23,414 bases of DNA from Bacteroidales bacterium UBA7009 (GTDB taxonomy: Bacteria > Bacteroidota > Bacteroidia > Bacteroidales > Paludibacteraceae). Positions 1-8,584 of the stretch are shown one piece after another (position 1 is the stretch's first letter; the number at the start of each line of letters is the position of its first letter). The translations under genes and the position numbers were made by a program. The stretch covers positions 1 through 23,414 of the forward strand of contig DJXH01000009.1 in the NCBI GenBank assembly GCA_002449665.1. The letters run 5' to 3'. The notes under the pieces were generated by a model, which worked only from the letters and a program-made list of their open reading frames with translations, did no database searches and was not told the DNA's origin.

Positions 1-58
1 GGACGGAAGAATTCGATACATGCCAGATAAAATAGTAAAATTAAAAATATAATGCATT

Positions 59-3000
59 ATGAAAAATTTAAAACTTAATCTTAAAGGACTGTACGGTTAT
101 AGGCAGTCACTTTTATCTCGAAGTCCGCAACCGAGAGACGAGCGAGAGATGAGCGAGAGAAGACCGAGCGAAGAGCGGACTCTTTTGGCTCCCCTCCCGC
201 AGCGCTTCGCCCGCTATGCGGCAATGCTAATCATGCTCCTCATCCTCGGAGTGGGACAGATGTGGGCGGCAAACAGGACGTACGATGGAAACACGTATTT
301 CTTTTGGAACGTAACTCCTTCGGATGCAAATTGGTGGAATAATGATTCACCTACACACAAAATCAAATTTAAAGACACCAGTGGAAACGAATCGGAAGCG
401 TATACTGCAACTGTGGTTGACGGTAAGGCCTCTGTTAAAGTTCCCTCTGGGACATATCAGTCATTTAAATTGTTACGAGGCGATTGGAATGATACGGACT
501 GGATTCCATTTGATTCAGATGCAAGTAAGAATTATCTGTCCAACTTTGCAGATAATGCAACATCTGGTACTTTTGCTGTTAATACATCTTTGTTAGTATT
601 TTCACAGGAAGGTGTGTTGTATGTACAAATGGATAAATGGTGGAACGGTTCCGGCTGCTATCATTATGCTACTTTCACTAAACCGGACAATACAACGACA
701 ACATTGCCGATGTATGATTTAGCCTCCTATACAGCCGATAATAGTGCATCCTTATCTACTGCTTCTTCTGATGCGGATAATAAGAAATTCTTTGTTACGA
801 TACCCTCCGGAACACAAATAGTTAATATTAAATTATATCGTAAAAAGACAAATAGTTCAAGTGCGGATAGTTGGAATGAAAGTAGTACATTCGCTTTGTC
901 TACTGGAAATAATAGTGCAGGAGATGTAAGCGATGGAACTTCTATTGGTTCTTGGAGTACATCTCAGGTCACTTCTACGGCATCATTGGCAGCAAGTAGC
1001 ACATCTATAACAACAGAGCAGACTTCTTCGTTAACTCCTTCTTTGGCTACTAATACCAGATGTAACGTAATTAAGTCCACCTCATATTCTGTTACCACTA
1101 ATCCGGGTAGTGCCGGTTCCGTAACTTCAGCAGGTGTTTTCTCTGCGACAGCAGCAGGTACTTATGTTGTAACCGCAACCGTTACCTATAATGCAAAGGG
1201 CTTCCCTAGTATTACCAAGACGGCAACCGCTACACAAACAATCACAGTAACAACACCGGTGGTTAATACCCTTACTGTTCAAACGGATGGACATGGAAGT
1301 ATTACGAAGCCTGATGGTGGATCAGCGGTATATACAATAGGTACTCCTGTTGCTATAGCAGCTACTAATAATAGCGGTTATACCTTTAGCAACTGGACGG
1401 TACCCTCTGGTACTGTAACGATTGCCAGCACCACAAGCGCAAGCACAACGGCAACCGTAACAGCCGGAACCTCTGCAACCGTTCAGGCGAACTTTACAGA
1501 GAACATGACTACCGTGACTATCAATGCAAGTCCGTCAGGAACAGGTACGTTTACGGTAGATGCTTCTGCATTTACGCCGGGTAATACCACTACGGCAGGT
1601 GTTTCGACAAGTCATACCGTTGTAGCTACGGCTCACAACGACTATACCTTCTCATCTTGGGGAGTTACAGGAAATGCAACCGGTACAAGCAGCACGAACA
1701 CCTATACCCTCAAGGGTAACGGTTCGGGTAGTACCGGTACTTTGACAGCGAACTTCACGCTCGTGCCGTGTATGCTTTGGTATGGAGATGCAAAATTTGC
1801 TACCGCTTCTAAAGCTGGCGCATATACGATGAATTATGACTTGACAGAAAGTGCGTATTATTGTGATGTGACGACCGACCGTTCGCCATATTGCTTCCGT
1901 TTCTATCATAGTAGTAAGGAATATTCCTGTGTTTGGGGTTCTGATGGTACATTGGAAGTTGTTGCTAATGGAAGTAAACAGGATGCTGCTTCGGATGTCA
2001 CAAGTTGGGAAAATCATTCTACTTTAAAATACAATGGTGTAAGCGGTTCACAGATTCGTATTTGGTTCGACTACCAAAACCAGAAGACATGGATTACAAC
2101 TGATGAAGAGAAATGGGCTTTATCCGGTGGTGATAGCGGTGAGGCTGATGATGACGGTGATGATTTGGGAGACTGGTCACCTAATACTCATCTTATGTCC
2201 GAATCGGCGACTAATGTTGTCAGCACTACCGTCGATTTCTCTGAGTCAGGTACCTACTACTTGAAGGTTACTGACCGTTTCTCCAACAGTTGGTACGGAA
2301 AGAACAGTACCAGTATCACTAGGGCTTCTAACAGCGCAAGTGGTTTGAATACAAGCGGTGCTAATATCACGCTCACAGTGGATATACCAGATGAATATAC
2401 ATTCAATTACAATACCTCTGAAAATACTCTGGAAGTTATCTATCCGACCGAAACAGGTTACACGGTAACAACTTCTTCATCAGCGGGCGGTTCGGCAGAT
2501 GCTGCTTCCTATACAGCCTACCAATATACCACAACCGCTATCTCAGCAACAGCAAACACCGGATATTACTTCACCGGCTGGGAGGCAACGGACGGTAGTG
2601 TCACTTTTGCAAATGCTTCTTCGGCAAGCACCACTATCAACGGTGTGACCGCAGCGGCTGCTATCAAAGCCAACTTCGCACCCAAATGGGTGATAGCCGG
2701 CGGCGACTCACAGACTAATGAAAATGGCGATGATGTGATGGGTAACTGGAGTACATCGGCTAACCTCATCACGAACATAGGCACTAACGCCAACAGCAAA
2801 GATACCGGTTATGTAGAAATCACGCTGCCTGCTAATACTACTTTCTATTTCAAGGTGAAAGACCGCACACAGGATTCAGACCATGGTTGGTACGGCAACA
2901 CCGGCACAATGACCTATGCCGCAAACAACAAGCAGGGTTGGGATATGTCAACGGATGTCAGCAACAACTGCGGCATCACCACCGCAGGAGCAGGCACATA

Positions 3001-6000
3001 TAAGTTCGCTTGGAACTTCACCGACAACAAAGTGACTGTTCATTATCCCACATCCTGCACCGTCACCTTCGGTTATGGCACGGGTGGTAGTGCGGTAACA
3101 GCCTCCGGTAGCACTTCAGGTAGTATTACAAGCGGTCAGTATGTGGCGTCGGGCGAAGATGTTACCTTCACGCAAACACCTGCTTCGGGTTATACCTTCA
3201 ATGGGTGGTACACCACTTCTGACGGCAACACCGCCGTGACGGGCATGGGCGTGAGCGACCCCGTGCTTGACGACATCGCCGCCAACGCCACCGTCTATGC
3301 GCAATATACGGAAGATATGCACACGGTAACCGTATTAGCAGGCACACACGGTACAATCACCACCCCCATAGGCGGTTCGGGTGAGACAGTAAGTGCAGGT
3401 ATAGCAACAAGTGCTGCTATCGTGGCGAAAGTAGCGGATTATGGTTATTACTTCCAAGGATGGACTGTAGAAAGCGGTACAGCCACCATTGCCGATGCGT
3501 CGGCTTTGAGTACTACCGTCACCGCCACATCGGATGCCACCATCAAAGCCAACTTCGTTTCACACTGGACCATAGCAGGCGGTGATACGGAGAGCGCAAA
3601 CGGCAGCGATGCTATGGGCGACTGGAGTACAGTGGCTAATGGCATAGACCACTTCACAGAGGTAGAAACAGACGTATGGGTGGGTTATGCCGAAATAGAC
3701 CTGCCTGCCAATACCACTTTCTATTTCAAGGTGCGCGACCTCTATGACGGCGAGGCATGGTATGGCAATACCGACGAGATGACCTATACTGACTATGAAA
3801 ATTGGTCAATGACCAAGAACACCGCCAACTGCCGTATCACGACAGCTGGTAAGGGTACCTATCGCTTTACATGGAATGAGAAGAACAAGACTCTGACCGT
3901 TACTTATCCTACCTCATACACAGTTGCTTACAGCGTCTATACTTTCCTTGGCGATGACGAGAGCAACAGCGAAAGCACTACAGGCGGTTCTATCACGTCC
4001 GTAGTGGACGGTGACGATATAGCCTTTACTTCCGGCAAGTATGTCGTCAACGGCGGAACGGCTGTGTTCACTCACTCCACGCCCACAACGAACTACCACT
4101 TTGACGGCTGGTACAGCGATGCAGCCTGCGAAACGGCATACGTGGACGGCGAAGGCGGTGCAGCAATTGATGATGAAGATGGCACTTTAACCCTGAGCAG
4201 CCTTGCTGCTGACAAGACCGTCTATGCGAAGTTTGCGGAGAACATGACGACCGTTACGCTCGCAAGCACAGCAGGCGGACATATAGAGATAGGCGGCGCG
4301 CCCGTCACCTCTACCACCGCCGGTGTCTATACCACTCGCAGCCTCACACCTGTGGCTAACACCGGTTACTACTTTGCCGGTTGGACCAAGACATCCGGCA
4401 CCGACTACAGCATCAGTGACGATGAGGACGATGAGGACAATACCACTATAACCCTTACCGGTGGTGGCTTAGGCGAGACCACCGGCCAGACCCTCACCGC
4501 CAACTTCGTAGAACTTGAGAAAGTCTATTTCCGCAACTGGAATGCTGATGCCAATGAACCTTTGTGGGATAATGTGTATGTATATTTCAGTATTAGTTAC
4601 GATGGTAACTATGCTAAATCCAATGGTAGCAGCGAGTACAGCGGAATATTGATGACGCAGGAAGGTACATCCAATGTTTATTGGGCATACGTTCCGCGCG
4701 GTACTACACGTTACAACTATGCAGATGACACCAATAACGCAAACAGTAATAACGACATCGCATTTAGCAACCACAACTTCGGTACCAATAACGGCAATGG
4801 TTATACGTTCTATGAATATGAAGCCGTAATGCGGGGTGACTACAAGACCGAATGGAATATGTTCGTACCGCAACACGGCAATTTCACAGATCAGAATACA
4901 AATAGTACTAAGTACTACAACGGCTATTGGAAACACCATAACGTTGCCGTTGGTTCAGACGCAGGTTACCGCATTGAGCGTTACAATGGTAGCGGCTACG
5001 TTGATCCCGCCGACAATGGCGATGGTTCGGAACACCACAGAGATTTCACTGTTACAAGCGAGAACACCATCCAGTACCAACTGCGTGTGCACAACCTCAC
5101 AAGTGGTTACAACAACTATATGATTTACAACGTGGGTGGCACACACTACATCACTTTCAACAGCAGCCCCGTAGAAACAGGTTACACCATCACTAACACC
5201 GACTGCTCGAACATCGGTTTGAGTGAGTACAAAGACGGCAGTCCGCGCTTCTATATCACCCCGACCTCCGAGGGTATATACACCCTGACCATCGACATGA
5301 CGGGCGATGTGATGCGCTTAAGCGTCAACTACCCCGTGGCTGTGGGTGACTATATGCTCGTACATACCTACAATGACGGCTCAGCGAAGAAGTCGCGTTC
5401 AGATATTATCAAGTCAATGGAGGTAAGCAAGCGTCGCTACTCAATGTTTATCGACAATAAGTCGGCTCACTCCCCCTCGCTCGTGCTGAAGAAATGTACT
5501 TCACTCTCGGATGGTAATCCCGTATGGGATGCAGGCAAAGCAGTCAGCATGACCGGCTTTGGTACAGCAGGCGGCTTCACAGCCGACACCGCAGGTGTGT
5601 TCGTCTTCGATGTGGCTATAAACAATGATGCTGCCACACTGAGCTATATAGAGCCTTATCGCGGTTCGTATTACATTAAGACCGACTGCGCTGACGGCGG
5701 CTGGACAGCATATAAGAATAATGTAATGGATTTGAACACTATCACATTTGACACTTCCGACCCGCAGGCATACGATTATCTCTACTGCAAGTGGGTGGAT
5801 AACACAGCAGCAGGAAAGAACGTTAATGTTAAGTGTGTTATTGCTAACGACTACTGTATTGCAGTAAGCGACACACTGACTGATGATAACATACTCGGTA
5901 CAGGTGTTCAGACACTGCCATACAGTGCCAACGTCCGCTTCTCATACAACTCCACCACCAACGAGGTAAAACGCACCTATATCAACGGTTCGTCCTACGC

Positions 6001-7720
6001 AAGCGACAGATACCTCGTGATGGTTGGCGATGACAAACTGTTTAACCGTGACGGAAGTGACATTAATTGGGATGGTCTCAATGACAACGAAGTAACATTC
6101 ACCGACCGCAACAACTGGATATATATAGTCAACCTCCAAGCACAGTCGGGTGCTGAAGTATATATCACAGCCAACTACAATGGTAAAGTGCAAAATCTCG
6201 TAGGTTCAGAAACAGCAAAGCAGACCGTACTTACCACCACAGCCGGTGGTGAAACTAAATACAACATCTGCGCCGTATATGACTTCAAGACCAACAAACT
6301 TGTTACGGCATGGCGTCCGGGTGGTGCTATATCAGAGACGTTGAATATTGAGACCGATGTTATGATTATGCGTACCAATAATACGGAAACGGAGGAGATT
6401 ACCTTTGGTGCTGGTGGATCTATACCTGACAAGAAGACGGTATATGCTCTTATTGAGTTTGACAAAGCCACCCTCACTGCCTCCACTCCGCGTACACAAC
6501 GAAGCATATACTGGATAGGCTTCCCGTTTGACGTAAAACTGAGCGATGCATTCGGCTTCGGCATATACGGCAAACACTGGATTATGCAATACTACGACGG
6601 CGCGGAGCGTGCTGCTAAGGGACAATGGGCTGACTCACCCACTCGCTGGAAATATATCACTCCCGCTATGCGCGAGGCAGGATACGTACTGAAAGCCAAC
6701 GTGGGATATGTACTCAAACTTGACCTTGACGAACTCGGAGCAGAATCGAAAGTATGGGATAACAGCGTTACCCTGCTTGACATCTACTTCCCATCAAAGG
6801 AGAAGGTCGCTATTGACGATGACCTGCCCACCTCAATGGAAGTGCCTGCTCATCCGTGTTCCATCACTCGCGACCGCCGCGATATATGGGACAGCAACTG
6901 GAACTTGATTGCCGTACCTTCGTTCGCGAACGTAGGCGGACTGAATGTAGTAACGCCGACTGTTGAGGAAGGTGTGGAAATCGACAACGGATCATCACCA
7001 AACGCTCTCAGTTTCTACTATAATTACGACGGCTCAACCAACAGTTTCGGCGTTGCTAATGCCAAGCAAACGACATTCAATACGATGTTCGCCTATATGG
7101 TACAATACGCCGGTACACTTAACTGGAGCGAACGCCCCGCGTCTATGCCCGCCGCACGCAGGGCTGACAGCGAGACGGAGAAAGGCAGTTATACTCTTGA
7201 CCTGCACGTCAGTCAGGCAGGCAACGCGGCCGACCACACGTTCGTCCGCCTGCAAGACAACGCCACAGAGAGTTATGACCTCAACATCGACCTCGTGAAA
7301 GCCGAGAACGCCGGTATAACCAACCTCTATACCATAGTAGAAGGCGTAAGTATGGGTGCCAACTGCTTGCCCGTACCTGCTACGACGACCACCGTTCCCG
7401 TAGGCATAGATGCAGCGGCAGCAGCCGAATACACATTCTCGCTGCCCGAAGGCACTGACGGTATGAACGTCAGCCTCATTGACTACGAGACCGGCATCAC
7501 CACCAACCTCGCTCTCGGCGATTACACCATCGCATTAGGCAAGGGTACGTACAAAGAGCGTTTTGCACTCGTCATCAACCGCCGCCAAGTAACCACCGAC
7601 ATCGAAGCCGCCGAAGGTGATATGCTCACCACCGGCTGCGAGAAAGTGATAATAGACGGCACTCTCTACCTGCGTAAAGACGGCAGAGTATATGACGCAC
7701 AAGGCAAACTCGTAAGATAA
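59..7720 (+). CDS. Giant modular surface protein with InlB-type repeats and starch-binding-like modules
   Basis: Predicted secreted cell-surface protein of 2553 residues; the exact ligand is unknown. Residues 1-52 are a basic/charged N-region with a run rich in R, E and S (about 21-40). Residues 53-66 are a hydrophobic core, with likely cleavage near A70-A71 (MWA-A). Residues 72-400 hold carbohydrate-binding-like beta modules. Divergent InlB/Flg_new_2-type repeats (pattern GYxFxxW ... xANF) lie at about 403-481, 482-567, 800-876, 998-1087, 1088-1169, and twice within 1286-1485. Starch-binding-like modules (AGGD ... MGDWST ... WYGN ... YPT) lie at about 686-798, 877-997 and 1170-1285. Residues 1486-2500 are mostly unrecognised beta-rich sequence. 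The last 30 residues (YLRKDGRVYDAQGKLVR) look like a short Bacteroidetes C-terminal sorting motif. The ATG at 59 follows an A-rich leader without Shine-Dalgarno, normal for the phylum. Codon use shifts from AT-rich at the 5' end to GC-rich after about 2.5 kb. An adhesin or glycan-binding role is inference. Confidence 0.9.
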   Translation: MKNLKLNLKGLYGYRQSLLSRSPQPRDEREMSERRPSEERTLLAPLPQRFARYAAMLIMLLILGVGQMWAANRTYDGNTYFFWNVTPSDANWWNNDSPTHKIKFKDTSGNESEAYTATVVDGKASVKVPSGTYQSFKLLRGDWNDTDWIPFDSDASKNYLSNFADNATSGTFAVNTSLLVFSQEGVLYVQMDKWWNGSGCYHYATFTKPDNTTTTLPMYDLASYTADNSASLSTASSDADNKKFFVTIPSGTQIVNIKLYRKKTNSSSADSWNESSTFALSTGNNSAGDVSDGTSIGSWSTSQVTSTASLAASSTSITTEQTSSLTPSLATNTRCNVIKSTSYSVTTNPGSAGSVTSAGVFSATAAGTYVVTATVTYNAKGFPSITKTATATQTITVTTPVVNTLTVQTDGHGSITKPDGGSAVYTIGTPVAIAATNNSGYTFSNWTVPSGTVTIASTTSASTTATVTAGTSATVQANFTENMTTVTINASPSGTGTFTVDASAFTPGNTTTAGVSTSHTVVATAHNDYTFSSWGVTGNATGTSSTNTYTLKGNGSGSTGTLTANFTLVPCMLWYGDAKFATASKAGAYTMNYDLTESAYYCDVTTDRSPYCFRFYHSSKEYSCVWGSDGTLEVVANGSKQDAASDVTSWENHSTLKYNGVSGSQIRIWFDYQNQKTWITTDEEKWALSGGDSGEADDDGDDLGDWSPNTHLMSESATNVVSTTVDFSESGTYYLKVTDRFSNSWYGKNSTSITRASNSASGLNTSGANITLTVDIPDEYTFNYNTSENTLEVIYPTETGYTVTTSSSAGGSADAASYTAYQYTTTAISATANTGYYFTGWEATDGSVTFANASSASTTINGVTAAAAIKANFAPKWVIAGGDSQTNENGDDVMGNWSTSANLITNIGTNANSKDTGYVEITLPANTTFYFKVKDRTQDSDHGWYGNTGTMTYAANNKQGWDMSTDVSNNCGITTAGAGTYKFAWNFTDNKVTVHYPTSCTVTFGYGTGGSAVTASGSTSGSITSGQYVASGEDVTFTQTPASGYTFNGWYTTSDGNTAVTGMGVSDPVLDDIAANATVYAQYTEDMHTVTVLAGTHGTITTPIGGSGETVSAGIATSAAIVAKVADYGYYFQGWTVESGTATIADASALSTTVTATSDATIKANFVSHWTIAGGDTESANGSDAMGDWSTVANGIDHFTEVETDVWVGYAEIDLPANTTFYFKVRDLYDGEAWYGNTDEMTYTDYENWSMTKNTANCRITTAGKGTYRFTWNEKNKTLTVTYPTSYTVAYSVYTFLGDDESNSESTTGGSITSVVDGDDIAFTSGKYVVNGGTAVFTHSTPTTNYHFDGWYSDAACETAYVDGEGGAAIDDEDGTLTLSSLAADKTVYAKFAENMTTVTLASTAGGHIEIGGAPVTSTTAGVYTTRSLTPVANTGYYFAGWTKTSGTDYSISDDEDDEDNTTITLTGGGLGETTGQTLTANFVELEKVYFRNWNADANEPLWDNVYVYFSISYDGNYAKSNGSSEYSGILMTQEGTSNVYWAYVPRGTTRYNYADDTNNANSNNDIAFSNHNFGTNNGNGYTFYEYEAVMRGDYKTEWNMFVPQHGNFTDQNTNSTKYYNGYWKHHNVAVGSDAGYRIERYNGSGYVDPADNGDGSEHHRDFTVTSENTIQYQLRVHNLTSGYNNYMIYNVGGTHYITFNSSPVETGYTITNTDCSNIGLSEYKDGSPRFYITPTSEGIYTLTIDMTGDVMRLSVNYPVAVGDYMLVHTYNDGSAKKSRSDIIKSMEVSKRRYSMFIDNKSAHSPSLVLKKCTSLSDGNPVWDAGKAVSMTGFGTAGGFTADTAGVFVFDVAINNDAATLSYIEPYRGSYYIKTDCADGGWTAYKNNVMDLNTITFDTSDPQAYDYLYCKWVDNTAAGKNVNVKCVIANDYCIAVSDTLTDDNILGTGVQTLPYSANVRFSYNSTTNEVKRTYINGSSYASDRYLVMVGDDKLFNRDGSDINWDGLNDNEVTFTDRNNWIYIVNLQAQSGAEVYITANYNGKVQNLVGSETAKQTVLTTTAGGETKYNICAVYDFKTNKLVTAWRPGGAISETLNIETDVMIMRTNNTETEEITFGAGGSIPDKKTVYALIEFDKATLTASTPRTQRSIYWIGFPFDVKLSDAFGFGIYGKHWIMQYYDGAERAAKGQWADSPTRWKYITPAMREAGYVLKANVGYVLKLDLDELGAESKVWDNSVTLLDIYFPSKEKVAIDDDLPTSMEVPAHPCSITRDRRDIWDSNWNLIAVPSFANVGGLNVVTPTVEEGVEIDNGSSPNALSFYYNYDGSTNSFGVANAKQTTFNTMFAYMVQYAGTLNWSERPASMPAARRADSETEKGSYTLDLHVSQAGNAADHTFVRLQDNATESYDLNIDLVKAENAGITNLYTIVEGVSMGANCLPVPATTTTVPVGIDAAAAAEYTFSLPEGTDGMNVSLIDYETGITTNLALGDYTIALGKGTYKERFALVINRRQVTTDIEAAEGDMLTTGCEKVIIDGTLYLRKDGRVYDAQGKLVR
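2687..4513 (+). repeat. Two tandem ~293-residue composite repeat units inside the giant gene
   Basis: Two consecutive units begin at a Trp codon at 2687 and at 3566 (879 bases, 293 codons apart). Each has one starch-binding-like module followed by two InlB-type beta repeats. DNA identity is visible, for example CTGCCTGC-AATAC-ACTTTC at 2825 and at 3701, and ATCAAAGCCAACTTCG before each unit. A shorter related unit with only one InlB repeat begins near 2114. This suggests growth of the protein by module duplication. Confidence 0.75.
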
Positions 7721-7727
7721 ATGTGAA

Positions 7728-7784
7728 CGTAGTTTTTCGTAGTTTGCGTAATCTACGTAGTTTACGTAAACAACGAAAAATACG
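7728..7784. repeat. Long imperfect inverted repeat 3' of the giant gene
   Basis: The arms at 7728-7751 and 7761-7784 pair over about 22 positions with one bulge, one mismatch and one G-T pair. The loop region contains two perfect small palindromes, CTACGTAG (7753-7760) and TTTACGTAAA (7761-7770). The unit CGTAGTTT recurs three times. It starts 8 bases after the stop codon. It could be an mRNA 3' stabilising stem or a dispersed palindromic element; the sequence alone does not decide. Confidence 0.6.
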
Positions 7785-7798
7785 AAGACAACGTATAA

Positions 7799-7834
7799 CC
7801 ATAAGACGCAAGGGCTTAACCTTGCGTCTTATGG
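7799..7834. terminator. Perfect 15-bp hairpin, probable terminator of the giant gene
   Basis: CCATAAGACGCAAGG (7799-7813) pairs perfectly with CCTTGCGTCTTATGG (7820-7834) around a six-base loop. No T-run follows on the + strand; the following bases are A-rich, so a T-run precedes the stem when read on the - strand. A terminator or 3'-end stem for the giant transcript is the likeliest role. It lies 28 bases upstream of the next gene, so it could also sit in that gene's leader. Confidence 0.55.
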
Positions 7835-7862
7835 TACAAAAAAACACAACCTGAAAACATAT

Positions 7863-8174
7863 ATGCGCCGCAGTAAAACGACAGAACAGATTGCAGCCGC
7901 AATACACAGCATCAAGCCGGATGCCAAAGTCATCCTTTTCGGCAGCGAGGCACGAGGTGATGCCAAGCCTGACAGCGACATAGACCTGCTCGTTCTGCTG
8001 AATCAAGACAGTGTGAACAACAGCGAGAAAGATGCTATCTGCACTCCGCTGTATGAGATAGAACTACAGACAGGCATTCCCGTTAATGCGCATATATATA
8101 CTCAACACTACTGGGACACCAGACCTACAGACCCATTCAAGATAAACATACAAAACGAAGGAGTAATACTATGA
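7863..8174 (+). CDS. MNT-type nucleotidyltransferase domain protein (putative HEPN/MNT partner)
   Basis: A 103-residue minimal nucleotidyltransferase. The family motif GSx10DxD is complete: G27-S28, then D39-x-D41 in GSEARGDAKPDSDIDLLV, which would bind Mg and nucleotide. A third acidic residue is not obvious; the strand expected to carry it reads IPVNAHIYT. In characterised HEPN/MNT systems the MNT protein acts as antitoxin, in some cases by adding AMP groups to the HEPN toxin. The stop overlaps the HEPN start by four bases (ATGA at 8171-8174), so the two are translationally coupled. No good promoter is visible directly upstream; a weak TAACCTTG lies inside the preceding hairpin. The function as antitoxin is inferred from family and pairing. 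Confidence 0.85.
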   Translation: MRRSKTTEQIAAAIHSIKPDAKVILFGSEARGDAKPDSDIDLLVLLNQDSVNNSEKDAICTPLYEIELQTGIPVNAHIYTQHYWDTRPTDPFKINIQNEGVIL

Positions 8175-8584
8175 GTGAAAACTTTGACGACAAGACACGC
8201 CTTGCCTATACCACCTACCGTATGGAACAGGCAGAAAACGCACTTGCCGATGTAGAACTGCTATTAGCAAACGACCGACTGAATGCCGCAGCCAACCGTA
8301 TGTACTATGCCTGCTTTTATGCAACCGAAGCACTGCTCATACAAAACGGCATCAAAGCCTCAACGCACACAGGTGTCAGGCAGATGTTCGGACTGCATTA
8401 CGTACAAAAAGGTATTGTTGATGCCCGTTGGGGACGCTTCCTCACCCGCGCCGAACAGATGCGCGAAGGGGCAGACTACGATTTCTTTATACAATACGAC
8501 AAGCAGGAACTGCAAGACTTTTTCAGCGAAGCCATGCAGTATGTCAATATAATAAAAAACCTACTCAACACCCCGCAACAATGA
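8171..8584 (+). CDS. HEPN domain protein (UPF0332-like)
   Basis: A 137-residue helical protein of the HEPN superfamily, partner of the preceding MNT gene. The conserved helix signature RMYYACFYATEALL lies at 43-56, followed by THTGVRQMFGLHYV (65-78) and REGADYDFF (98-106). HEPN ribonucleases normally carry R-x4-6-H; here R98 is followed after four residues by Y103 with no histidine, so the classic catalytic pair is incomplete. This is common in the UPF0332 branch, whose biochemical role is poorly known. Its stop overlaps the start of the DUF4837 gene by ATGA (8581-8584), placing the pair in the same transcript as the lipoprotein and pyrG. It may be a degenerate toxin, a non-RNase HEPN, or a nucleotide-binding module. 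Confidence 0.85.
   Translation: MSENFDDKTRLAYTTYRMEQAENALADVELLLANDRLNAAANRMYYACFYATEALLIQNGIKASTHTGVRQMFGLHYVQKGIVDARWGRFLTRAEQMREGADYDFFIQYDKQELQDFFSEAMQYVNIIKNLLNTPQQ

Noticed and set aside
1..35. Possible 3' end of an upstream gene
   Set aside because: All three + frames are open at the left edge and stop within 52 bases (for example TEEFDTCQIK then TAG). Nothing allows a choice between them.
4469..5146. Overlapping open frames on both strands inside the giant gene
   Set aside because: They are shadows of a repetitive low-complexity coding sequence with Thr/Asn-rich codons.
7815..7825. Promoter -7 element TAACCTTG before the MNT gene
   Set aside because: It has one mismatch at a key position, no convincing TTG at the right distance, and lies inside the hairpin.
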